Shown here: positions 1 to 10,904 of the stretch, piece after piece
Layout: each line of letters opens with the position of its first letter
Numbering within the stretch: position 1 is the first letter of the stretch
Source of the DNA: Acanthaster planci
Taxonomy: Eukaryota > Echinodermata > Asteroidea > Valvatida > Acanthasteridae
Assembly: GCF_001949145.1 (NCBI RefSeq)
Contig: NW_019091431.1
Coordinates: forward strand, 445,971 to 505,970
Reading direction: 5' to 3'
DNA: 60,000 bases
The notes under the pieces: generated by a model
Database searches by the model: none
What the model saw: only the letters and a program-made list of their open reading frames with translations
Told to the model about the DNA's origin: nothing
Translations under genes and position numbers: made by a program

Positions 1-1830
1 CAATGCACCGGCGGACGGTCGGAGTTTGGCCTTTCTCATGGTTTTCGAGTTCATGTTTTTGGAAAGTCTGAGTCGGTGAAGGAGTGAAGGCTACAGTTTC
101 TCGTTTGGTACTGCTGGGACTGCAGCCCATCTTTGTAGCTGATGAGAACAGACGAAGTAAAAAAATGGTTGATACATTCAAAACGCCAGTATTTCTAGGG
201 ATTTTATGACATGCTCTTATCTTTCTACATTTAAAACAGCAAACATAATGACAAAAGAATACAAAATAAACATTTCCTTGAATCAACTTCAATAATGAAG
301 AAAGATCCAGGTAAAATTCAATTTGACGGAAATATAAACTTTCATTTGAATATTAAAATAAAACAGATTTTTGAGAGTTTACGGACTACGGCCTACCTCT
401 AATACGTGTGGACGAATAGTACCTGAATGTAGATATCAGTATCTTTTGGGGGTCAAGAACACCGCTTCTCCGCAGAATTAATTCACTGGTAAACGGTTAT
501 CATCCCTAACTCTTTGGGGCAACTAGGAGAATTAGTGAATTCCTGAAAGAATCATGATTTCACCTTTCGGGAAAAACATGGCTGTCCACGCAGCGGCGTT
601 TGTGATAAGTACATGTATAGTTACATGGATCAATATACATGTATTATCCGATGTAAGATTCTTACGTAACGCTCACTGGTTGTTCCTTGCGTATGATCTC
701 TTATCACTGGCTGGTCGCGCAAGTACCAGCGACACTACACTGCGCATTGAACTGTCCCATTCACGACGGCAAACTGGTCAAGCGTTGCCGTAACTTGACA
801 ACGGGATTATTACGGTGGCCGCTGATTCTGACCATACCGTTATATTGTATAGAGCTCTCAATTTGTCTTCCCTAAACTTTTAAAATTACATTTGCTAAAT
901 TCGGGCGGGTTAATATATAGACGGTTAAAAAAATTTCAAAGTTCACTGAAACGGCAAATTATTTCCAATGATGAAGGAAAGCAGAAAATTGCTTTCACTA
1001 AACTTCCACTAGACTTTATTTACATCGAACACCTCCATTTTCAAACAGGAAAAACAAGTCTACAAACTATTCTTAGGAACCAAAATGAAAAGAGGAATGA
1101 CTGAAACACTACCATCCAGAGAAGGCAACAGTGTTTTATCTGAAGTTGCTGCATTCATCCGAGTACCACATAGATATTTCAGTTATCACTCAAAGGTGGA
1201 TGATTTAGCTTTAGTTGATATATGTATTTTTGTCCAATTTAAAAGTGATAAGCAACTTTAATCTGACTGGTGATTTTTGGAAGATTGTGTCTAATGGTGA
1301 TGGTAAATACAAAGTTTGCTTGGAATAAAACCCCAGAGAGACAGTAAAAAATATCAACTTCAAACACGATAGCTATCATGACACACGTTTAACAGTGATC
1401 TGGTGAGGTTATGACTAACACACCTTCCCTTCTGTAAGTATTGTTAACAAATGGCATGATACCAATTTTTACGCCAGTAAAACAATAACATCGGTTTCAG
1501 TCATAGACGAGTTGAGGGAAACCGGCTCCCCTTCCTGTAGTTTTAGTGACATGAATTTTGTATTCTCATGATAAAATTCTCTGTTTTGTTCTGGCTGTGT
1601 CCTTCGGCAAGTCATTCCCTGGAGAGATATGACTTTAAGGAATGGTAAGGGTCTTCATGAAGACACTATTTGCCATTTGAAGAACTGTCATCCAATTCAC
1701 CAGGCTGTTACACAGCTCACTCCAACCAACTCCAAACCTGATGCATCGATGCCACAGAGACCAAACCAAAAACTAAATGCCAACTTGCAAGCTGCCATTC
1801 TTCCTAGGAATGCTTGTCTTCTTGTCAAGT
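1..1830. other. Gene-free stretch downstream of NCBP2
   Basis: No recognisable coding exon, RNA gene or repeat family was found. Open frames here are shorter than about 80 codons and resemble nothing I know. The right part should contain the NCBP2 3' UTR, since that gene is transcribed leftwards and its stop codon is at 1831-1833, but I could not fix a poly(A) signal with confidence. Confidence 0.5.
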
Positions 1831-4690
1831 TTACTTGAACATCTGTTGGTCCATTGATTGTAGCTGCCGTAATGCGGCCTTTCCATATCCACCTCGATCA
1901 CTGTCAAAATCTGTTCGATACTCATCCCTTACCTACCAAAATAAAAGTAACAAATGAAAAAAAAGACATAATAGTAAAAATTAAATATAAGAATTTTAAG
2001 TTTATGGTTGCATTTTTAATAAAGGACTCTTGACTGAAAAAAATGAAGTGAACACCAAACAGCCATTTACCAAAGAATCTTAGGAGAGAAGAGAGTTCTT
2101 GGATGTGGTCAGAAACTACACATGGGTTCATACTCAGGAAAAACCTTGTGATCAGAAGAGATTGACCAAGCTAATCCCAGAAGGCCAGGAGGCCTAGTAA
2201 GGGGAATGACTGACCTGTCCTCCAGTCTTTCCTCGTCCATACTGCCTCCCCTCAATGAATCCTGCATCCCAATCTGTTCGGATGATACGGTCATCTAGAC
2301 GGGTTCCACTGATAAACCTCAACGCATTGGAAGCATCTTCTCTTGCATAATATCTGAAATGCAATCTTGTCAAGGATCTTCAATCCCATTCAATTCAGAG
2401 GCTAAAAGGAGAACATCTTGTATGGTAGCAACTTGGAGGACATTGGCCTATTTGTCCAAATTGGTCAGTGAGTGCAAATGGGCTATTAACCAACATCAAA
2501 ACCAGAGGTGCAAAATCGTATTATTTTCTGGATGAGGGATTAGTGCAATTTTATGCTTTCTAAATATGTGATGACTTCTTGCAGGGTCTTGCATCACAGA
2601 TCTGAATAGAAAGAATGTGGACTGGATTGAGAAGTGAAGGCCCATGTGAAATGACCATCTTAGTCAAACGAAGTAAGCTAAACGGGCAATACCTCAACTT
2701 TTTTTTGAGAAGGAGATGAAAGTACATGTAGCTGTCTCTTAACACAAAGAAAACGGAAAAAACAGCCTTTGTTAAAAAATGCTTAAATTCTTTTAACCAC
2801 TCGTCATCACAGTCCCTTTCAAGCATTTACAACAACAAAAGGAATCCATCTTGTTTATTTGTTTTCCTGCTGAAGGATACTCCACAAAGCAAAAGCCACA
2901 AGGCGTCTTTTTAACCTTGTCTAGACCCATGATGATTCGTTTGAGGTCACCACATTTTGAGAAGAGCTCATAGATTTGCTCCTCTGTTGTGTAGAAGGAT
3001 AAGTTGCCAACGTACAGTGTACTGCTCTTTTTCAGGAGTTTCTCCTGCTGGGTGAGTGTGCCCTGCAAAAGCATTAAGGATCAAGAAATGCTCAAACAAA
3101 ATCAGTTTTAATGTGGTTCAGGAAAATGACCTTCATCAAAAAATTTTGAGGCATGCATTAACGTTTGAAAATGCACACATATTCCTTCCAAAAATGTTCA
3201 AAACAGTTTGATTTTCCCTTTTTTTAACCAAATTACTACTTCCAATAAATAAATAAAGGTCATAAATGGTAACATATATATTTCCAAAACAAGTGCCTTA
3301 AACTGTAACCCACTTGAAATCTGACTGAGCCCCCCCTACATGTCATAATGTCAGCACTATGTGTACATAGCAGTCTGAATGTCACATGAATGTATGCAAG
3401 GTCACGGGCAACTAAGGAATAATTCAGGGAAAAAAGAAAGCAGTTGTTGAAACAGCTAAACTGCAATAAAACTACAAAACAATGCAAAGATGTGAATATG
3501 GGTGCATGATCTCGTAAACCGTTCTCATGGTTTGGATGATATCACCGAGTCTTGGTTCTTCTCTCTGATTGGTCAGTTGGTGGCTCTTCCATCCATGCAT
3601 TTCATACTCGGGACCAAAAGGAGAGAAAATGTGGTATATGGGGAAAATCGGAATTATGGACTCAACTCTAAACGTTTACATCAAAAATGTCTGAAATTTC
3701 ATTGTTTCTCTCCCATACATTACCGAAGAGGTTTCAGTTAGGCCTATTTTTATCATGCTGCAGCAAAAACTGAGGAAAACATGCTAATCCCTGTAGTCCG
3801 GAATGACTGAACGGAGGGTTGCCCCTTTGCCTAGACGTACATGTAGACATGAGTGCAATACTGTATACATGTACATGTAAATGGAATAACCTCAGACGAC
3901 AAGCCATAAACATGGTGGACCGACCTGCTAAATGAGCATGTGCAGACTGCAAATATTACAGTCATGACTGTCAGTACATGTATCATGGTTAGGGACACAA
4001 ATAAATGAGTGAGGACGCTGTTTATTTGGGAACTTATTTTCTTAAATAATACATAAGAAATTGTGATTAAAATTCGTCTTTTTTGCACACTGTAGCTCCT
4101 CTATTTAATTTCCAATTTTGAAATTTTTGAAATTTGAAGTGAAGCCAGCATTTAGTTCATTGAAATAAGGCACAAGAGAGAACAAAGATTTTGCAAAAAC
4201 ATGAATTTGGGGGTTTCCAGTTAAAATCCACACCCATTTTGGCGAACAAAATAATCAATAGTAATGTGTACAAAAAACATCTCAAAACATCCCTGCTTCA
4301 AACTGATATTTCTTTGCTTTGCAGAGTCCGATGGAATTCAAACTTACGCCTATATGAAAATATTTCTAATGAAATCCTCTTAAAGGTAACTTCAAAAATA
4401 AAATAGACAAAACTGAAAGCATTTTTCACCTCCCTCCACCATCCATGTTCAGTGATGTCCATGGCACCATGGAGGAAGGCACGCATGTAGGCTATCAGCA
4501 GGTCATGAGCCACTGATTTGAGTCCAACTACGATAAAAAACGATGTCAATTTACAGACTGTAATGATCCTTATGTTTTAGCTTCCCCAAAAACCTGGAAA
4601 TACGTCACAAACTTAACTTCTTACCCTGAAATGCTGATCTCTGTACGAGCCAAGTTCTTGTGCGCGATCCACTCTCTTGACTGTCGCCAT
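1831..4690 (-). CDS. NCBP2: Nuclear cap-binding protein subunit 2 (CBP20)
   Basis: Small subunit of the nuclear cap-binding complex; with NCBP1 it binds the 7-methylguanosine cap of RNA polymerase II transcripts and acts in splicing, export and decay. Four exons on the minus strand, in transcript order: 4625-4690, 2881-3062, 2215-2353 and 1831-1932. They join in frame to 162 residues (human 156). One RRM is visible, with RNP2 LYVGNL at about residue 38 and RNP1 CGFCFVEY near residue 80. Tyr16 (in SYRDQHF) and Tyr39 match the two tyrosines that stack on the cap in the human protein. The RTDWDAGF and GRQYGRG motifs and the Arg/Gly/Tyr-rich end are conserved. Only the N-terminal dozen residues and the end after GGYGK diverge. 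All junctions are GT-AG. The gene starts head to head with NUFIP1. Confidence 0.96.
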
Positions 4691-4830
4691 GTTGTGTGCT
4701 TTGTGTGCGTGCGTACACCAAAAGCACTCAACAGACTGTGGACAAGTCTAGTATCGTTTTGAACCCAAGTACTCAGCCTCGTGTCCATTTTTATGTGTTT
4801 ATATTAAAGTTCAATGCTTAGTGGTGTAAA
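4691..4830. promoter_or_regulatory. Shared bidirectional promoter region, NCBP2/NUFIP1
   Basis: Only 140 bases separate the start codon of NCBP2 (minus strand, 4690) from the first in-frame ATG of NUFIP1 (plus strand, 4831; a second in-frame ATG is at 4864). Both core promoters and both 5' UTRs must therefore lie here or overlap the first exons. I see no convincing TATA box in either direction. Assignment as a promoter is inferred from geometry. Confidence 0.6.
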
Positions 4831-7800
4831 ATGATTGCGTGTGAGGTTAACATAGATGTAAAAATGGCGTACTGCTTCCCACCACGAGGTTTCGTTTCCC
4901 CCGTAAACAATCAACAATTCCCACCTCATTTCGACATACCACCTTTCCCAACACCCAGGCAATCGTTTCAAGGGTCTCCTAGGCCACCACGGGACTTCAC
5001 AGCGGGGCCTGACAGGCCTCCATTTGCCGCAGGAGCACTGCAGTTTAGACCACGACCCGCTGGACGATTTTCCCATGCGATCGCACCGGCCTACTATTGT
5101 GACAGACCGGGCGAACGCGGTGTGTGGGCCGGAGGAGTACGCGCCGGTACGCCTGGGGTGATACGGGGGCCTTTTCCCGTCCAGACGCCCACTGTGCCTG
5201 CTAGACCCGACCAGGAGCTCAGCTGGTTTCACCATCCAGCCAACAAGAGCAATGATATCACAGAATGTGAGAGTTGGCCGGGATTCCAAGGGAAAAAAGT
5301 AATTCATTTTTCATGTCTTTGATTTTTGGTCTATGCTTATGTATTTGACATCCTTTAAGTATAGTGGTAGCAGTTGCAAATTATATTGATTGGAATAATT
5401 ATTTTTGATGATATATAGTTTGTATGTATATTTTGTAGTGTTCTTATTATTTTTGGCCTGTGGTAAGTGTAATAAAATGACAATAAGACCATGTTCAGTA
5501 TTGATTGTGACATTTTTATTTTGGAAATTAAATAAGAGGGAAAGCAGTGTACATGATGGACATGGCAGGAGATCAACTACCTTCAGACTTTGCTATGAAC
5601 TGTGACAATCATAATTAAACATTATAAAAAGTATTCTTGTCTTCTTTGGTAGGACTCACACCAAGTTCCATTTGGTGGACTGCACAAAAACAACCAGAGA
5701 AATGGATCCCAGAACTTTACGAAGGGCAAGTTATCAACCTGGAAAAGCCAAAAACAGAACAAACCTTTCAAAAAGAAGAGACGAAGGAAGCCATCTTCCA
5801 CAGAAAAGCAGGTTTGTGAAATAACAGTGAGCTGGCTAGTAACCTCCCCTCCCATTTGTTCATACCCAAACACAGATGAGCGTTGCGTTGGATATAAAAT
5901 GGAAGTTGAAGTGTTTCTCACTTTTCATTTGAATTTCTCCAATTGCAGTCACATGCCCTCCTATAGACTTGATCTTAAGACCTTCAGACATAACACGTCA
6001 CCCACCGGAAATCACTTAGAATTATGGTTTTGATAAATCCCATTTTGGCAGGTGTCTACTCAGCTGGAGTTCTACTGTGATGTGTGTGACAGGGGTTTCA
6101 AGTCAAAAGCATTGATTGATGAACACTTTGCAGAACATGTCAAGGTAACATGTTCAAATCATATCAGCCAGCCACGGCTGTCTTGTTGGAGCTGAGCTCA
6201 CAGATTCCATTGCAGTTGTAACAATTTGGGTGAAGCCTGTTTACATTAACAGTCTAGTAAAAGAATTGATTTCGTGTGGTTACATCTTCAGTTGAACACT
6301 GATAATGAGACCAATGTTAATGCAGCATCCTGTTTATAACAAGATCCACTCTCAGTTCCCACATTTTTGTAGTCTTGTTTCCGTTATGATTCAAGGTCTC
6401 TGTTATAACAACTTAAACATGGTATTGTTAAGTCCCAGTGACCTTGTAATAAAAGTGTTTGACTGTAGCTGCAAGAACATACTTAGAGCCCCTAATTTTG
6501 TTAAGAACAGAAACCAAAAAAAATAGGAAAAGGTAATCATGGTTGGATTCCACCCTGTTAGTCTGCTCTCCTTTGTAGTGCAAGCATGAGGGCTGTAAGT
6601 TTGAGGCTCACTTCAAGGTTGTTAAGCTTCACAGCAAGTTACAGCATGGACCTGGAAGTAAGAGAGTTGCCTGGCTAGATACACCTGCTGAGGTATCAAA
6701 GTGGCGAGCAGAGAGAAAGCGGTAAACACAAAGTCAATTGTTAGTTACGGAGGTTTGCAGTAGCACCATGCAAGGATGTCTCGTTTATGAGAGATATCCT
6801 TGCATGGTGCTACTGCAGATTTCTAGACCTAACTTGCTACCGTCACCATGAAAATCTTCAAAGTTCAAAGTCAATTTGTCCGACCAAAATGTTCAACTAG
6901 AAGAACAGAACTCTGGAAAATTAAACACATGGCAAATTATGAAAGAGTAAGAACCTTCGTGTGAACCTTCGTGTCATCTTTTCAACAGTCTAAAAATAAT
7001 CAGAGGCTGTGATTAACCTTGGGACACTGATAACCAGTCTATTTCTAACTCGTCAAGTTCTGTTGGATTCCTCCTAATCAATTCCAGTTGTGATTTTATA
7101 GCAAGAATTACCTCTCACAAAGTGATTTTTTTGCAAAAGCTCCATACCCCACTTTTATGAGTAGTAGGCATGCCCCCCCTACTTTTGGCTGGTCCTATAA
7201 TGGGGCGGGGCTTAATGGCTGATGCCCGATGGTCTTAGTCTCCAACTGGCCCCCTCACCACTTTGAAATTATTCCACTACTGTTTTTAAGAGATCACTCC
7301 TTCATTGTCATATCAGAGGGAGAATTTACAATCACCAATGCCAGTTGACATTTTGGAATTTATTGAATTACAGAAACTACCCATCTCTAAGCAATATTGC
7401 CAAGAAAGCTGAAACCTTGAGAAACAACAAAGAGAAGGGTGTTGTCCTTGAGAATAAATACTTTGGGTAAGTCAAGATACAAATAACCTGTTGAATTTGT
7501 TTGGTCGAAATAGTTTTTCATATATTCCCTTAATCATCAATCGGATTTTATTCTTGTTTTTAGCAAAATGCGACAGCCAAAGCGCGGATGGCAGAAACGG
7601 AGAGAAGTTGCAGGGGATAACGCGATTGATGCAAAGAAATCAAGGATGGATGATGCAAAGAGCAGCCAAGATACCAGTGCAGGAAGCAAGATGTCGGACA
7701 AAGGTTTCTATTCCTGGCTAAACCATTTCAAATTAAAGATTGTTAGTTAAATGCATGAGTTAAGGCAGTTTTACAAATATGATCAATAAGGTGATGTCAT

Positions 7801-9787
7801 GATTTAAACACATAATCACCTGATTATAGGTTGATAGTTTTAACCATTTACCCATCAAGTGTTTCCGAGCCAGTTGCTTTATACATTCAGGAGGATTTTG
7901 AAGCATTATAAGGGGATAAGTGGATAAGATATCAAGATGCCCTGAGCACCGCTATGAGGGTAATTTGGCCATTTTTCAGATTTGAAAGCTGAAATCTCCA
8001 CATGCTGTGATGTAACTTATGATTACGGTGAAGTGACCTCAGCTGGTCATCTTGGGTCTCTCTCTGCTCTGGCTGCTTATGATGGACCCAGTGATGAAGA
8101 GGAAGGAGAAATAAGGGAAGGTGGGTCAAACTTGGGATTGGATTTGTTTCTAATGCAAGGAAGAAACGTACATGTATGTGTCCTGACTCCGTGTGCCACT
8201 CATTGTTTTGATGAACTGCAGTCTTTTGAGCCGTTAGAATTGTGGCCAAGTATGTTGGATGATCCAGCTCTATGTGGAGTTTTTGGGTGGTATTAAACCA
8301 ATCTTGAAATTTCTGGAAGTCATTACATATTTAAAAAAATTCAACTTTGGGCAGTACTTGTGGAAAGTTTAACAAATTGTAACCAGTTCTTGTTTAACGT
8401 TTAACTTGTTGTTTAACGTTGCCCACAAGACAAACATCCAGCATTTTATGGTTTCAAGGACTGGAGCACCTTACTCCATTTCAGCCGTGTTTTTGTAGCT
8501 CAAACCAAAATTGAAACAACTATCTGAAATGGGCTCATTTCTTGTCTAATTTCTTGTTAAAGATGCCCCCAAGCATGAAGAGATGACACCCCCTCAGAAG
8601 CCATCTACAAGTACCAGGAGGAATAGCAGAGGGTGGAAACCAAGTTGGAAAGGCACCCGAGGAAAAAAGACAACTAGAGGTACAAAAGCTGGCCAAAAAG
8701 TCAAGGAGAGATTGGAGAAACAACGCCAAGAAAGATTAAAGAGAAGACCCAACTTGTTGGAAATGGTAAATTGATTTGCACTGCATACACAAAAGCTTGT
8801 AGAAATGGAGACATTTTGAAATTGTTTAATACAGCTTGTACTCTGTCCATGAGGAGTACCAAGATGCTTATCTAGAGGCTAAAACTGGTTTAGAATACAT
8901 TTTGCAGAATACAATGTGAAAGGGACAAATTGGAAATACATGTACATTATGAAAACTGAAGTTGAAGTTTTAGCATTGACTTCAGGATAATCCCTCAATG
9001 TCTGATTCCACTCAAATTGAAATAGACATAAACATAACAGAGTTTTAATAAAGTAACAATTTATATTTAAGCTACAATTTCCATTTCCATTTTGCAGCTT
9101 TTGGCACCAGAGATTAGACGAGAGCGTAACATCATTCTGCAGTGCGTTCGGTATGTCGTCCAAAACAATTTCTTTGACAGGAATCAAACAGAAGAGACAA
9201 ACCTTGTAACAAAGCAGGTGTCCGAGAATGGACTGCATCAGTTGGAAGATTCTGTCAGAGAAGAATTTCAGGTTAACGTGAGAGAGACAAATGGAGATGT
9301 TTCTTTCCCTAAGGAAGATGTGTGTGAGAGAGGATCAAACGGGCAGACAGCTGAAACTGGTACAACCTACCAAGTACATGATCAGGATGATTCCATGCAC
9401 TCAGAGATAGCGGGAAAACATCTTAATGGGGCCAAGGAAACAGATGTTGAGAGTCCTAGAGATACAGAGGAGCAAGTAGCCTCTCAAGAAAAGGGAGACG
9501 GTGAGTTGAATGTCAAGACAGAAGCAGGAGGAACTCAAGATCGTGGTTCGTTGAGTGGTAAAGGTGGTATCAAATCTGTCGCGGACTCTGCTGTTGCCAG
9601 CTCTGATGGGAAGGAAAGAACTGAAGGAATAAGAGACATCAGATGTTCTGCTCTGGATGGACCTGATATGGAAGGAGATGAAAGATTAGCTGTAAATGAA
9701 AGACAAAACCAAATCTTCCAAAATGGGGCAAGTTGTGATCTGGTTATATCAGAGTCCAATGCTGACACAAATACAAATGGAATTTAG
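4831..9787 (+). CDS. NUFIP1: Nuclear FMR1-interacting protein 1 homologue
   Basis: Assembly factor for box C/D snoRNPs (binds the SNU13/15.5K protein in the R2TP-linked pathway); vertebrate NUFIP1 also acts in ribophagy. Nine exons: 4831-5298, 5653-5811, 6052-6144, 6579-6721, 7374-7466, 7564-7703, 7980-8120, 8563-8765, 9098-9787. They join to 709 residues (698 if Met at 4864 is used; human 495). Seen in order: a Pro/Phe-rich N-terminal region; a basic patch KKKRRRK; a C2H2 finger (FYCDVCDRGFKSK...H...H, exon 3); a second Cys/His segment (CKHEGCKFEAHFK, exon 4); the NYPSLSNI motif (exon 5); an acidic block SDEEEGEI (exon 7); and the C-terminal LLAPEIRRERN-ILQCVRY motif typical of the family (exon 9). 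About 190 further acidic, low-complexity residues follow that motif, where the human protein ends soon after. A poly(A) signal lies at 10047. Confidence 0.94.
6749..6824 (+). ncRNA. Candidate hairpin RNA inside NUFIP1 intron 4
   Basis: An inverted repeat folds into a stem of about 33 bp around a short loop. The central arms (6757-6782 and about 6790-6816) pair almost perfectly, with one G-U wobble; the outer part adds further pairs including several wobbles. It lies in the intron 6722-7373, on the host gene's strand. Size and near-perfect pairing fit a pre-miRNA or short foldback. A small palindromic transposon remnant is the alternative. Only the structure is seen; expression is unknown. Confidence 0.4.
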
Positions 9788-10904
9788 AAGATGACAAATT
9801 CCAGTAAGCAAAGTAGCTTGGAACATCTTGTAACAGGCCACGAATAAGACTTATTTCAATCAAATGGTTGGAATAAGGAATTTCCAGTGAGTTTCAATCA
9901 TTTGCCATGTATTGTGACGAGTATGAACAAATAAGTAACCTGTTTAAAGAAAAACTCAACAATCTTTGCATTAATAATGTGCCAAGAGGGAATGAGATGT
10001 GTTAATTGTAAGTGAACTAAGTCAAAATATCAACTCAAGACTGTAAAATAAAGCAGATATGTAACACCAGCTTCTCAGAAAATTGCGCGATTATCATGAA
10101 CTTTTATTTGAAATGGCCATCAGGAATGCACACGACAATTTGGGTGTTTTCCAGTGTACAGTGCCGTTAATTCAGTACTTGATGTTTCCTAATTTAACTG
10201 TTCACACGTTTATTGCTTTAATCTGAGTAATTAATGCATTCTTCCCCACGTCTCAGACTGGACATAATTCACAGGGGGCAATGAATTAATAAGATTGCTA
10301 CTCTGATTAAAAAATATTCTGACATTATTGATATTAATTTATTTTTGTCTATTTTATTTCTTATAATGAAACATCAATGTATTTGTAAACCAGTTTCAAT
10401 TTTTTCTAAACCTGCACTCTCTGCTAAATACAGATGAGTAACAACAGAACGTGTTCACAAGTTGTTTTATTTCCTTGAACAGATGAGAACTTTGACAAAT
10501 ACAGAAACTTTCTTGGAACTTCCTCAGCCATTTCGTCATCCGTAATAACAGTTGATACCATCCCATTAAAATGGGCATTAAAGACATTGAAATCAAAATG
10601 AAACCACTGCCAATAATTCAGTGAAGGAAAGTAACAAGGGCATTTTTTGGAAATAGAGTTTGTATTCATATTAAAGGAGTTATCTCTAACATTTGACAGC
10701 ATTTACTTTCTGGGGTTGGTAGTATGGTTGTCCAACTGTAAACAATAAATTGCTACCTTCTTAGCAAACTATTTTCATGGTGGAATTAAATGTGCAGGCA
10801 AGGGATTGCCTTTTCTTCAACTTCAAACAAGCAAGCTGGTAAATCTATGGTAAAAAAGTCTCCATCAGTAAAAAGAATGTTCTTGTTCAGAGCCTCAAAC
10901 TAGC
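9788..10904. other. Convergent intergenic region NUFIP1 / THAP-DDE gene
   Basis: Holds the 3' UTR of NUFIP1 on the left and, on the minus strand, that of the THAP-DDE gene on the right. For the latter an AATAAA (minus strand, 10466-10471) lies about 435 bases after the stop. No other gene was recognised. Confidence 0.5.
10047..10052 (+). terminator. Poly(A) signal of NUFIP1
   Basis: A canonical AATAAA lies about 260 bases after the NUFIP1 stop codon, at a normal distance for a 3' UTR. Confidence 0.6.
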
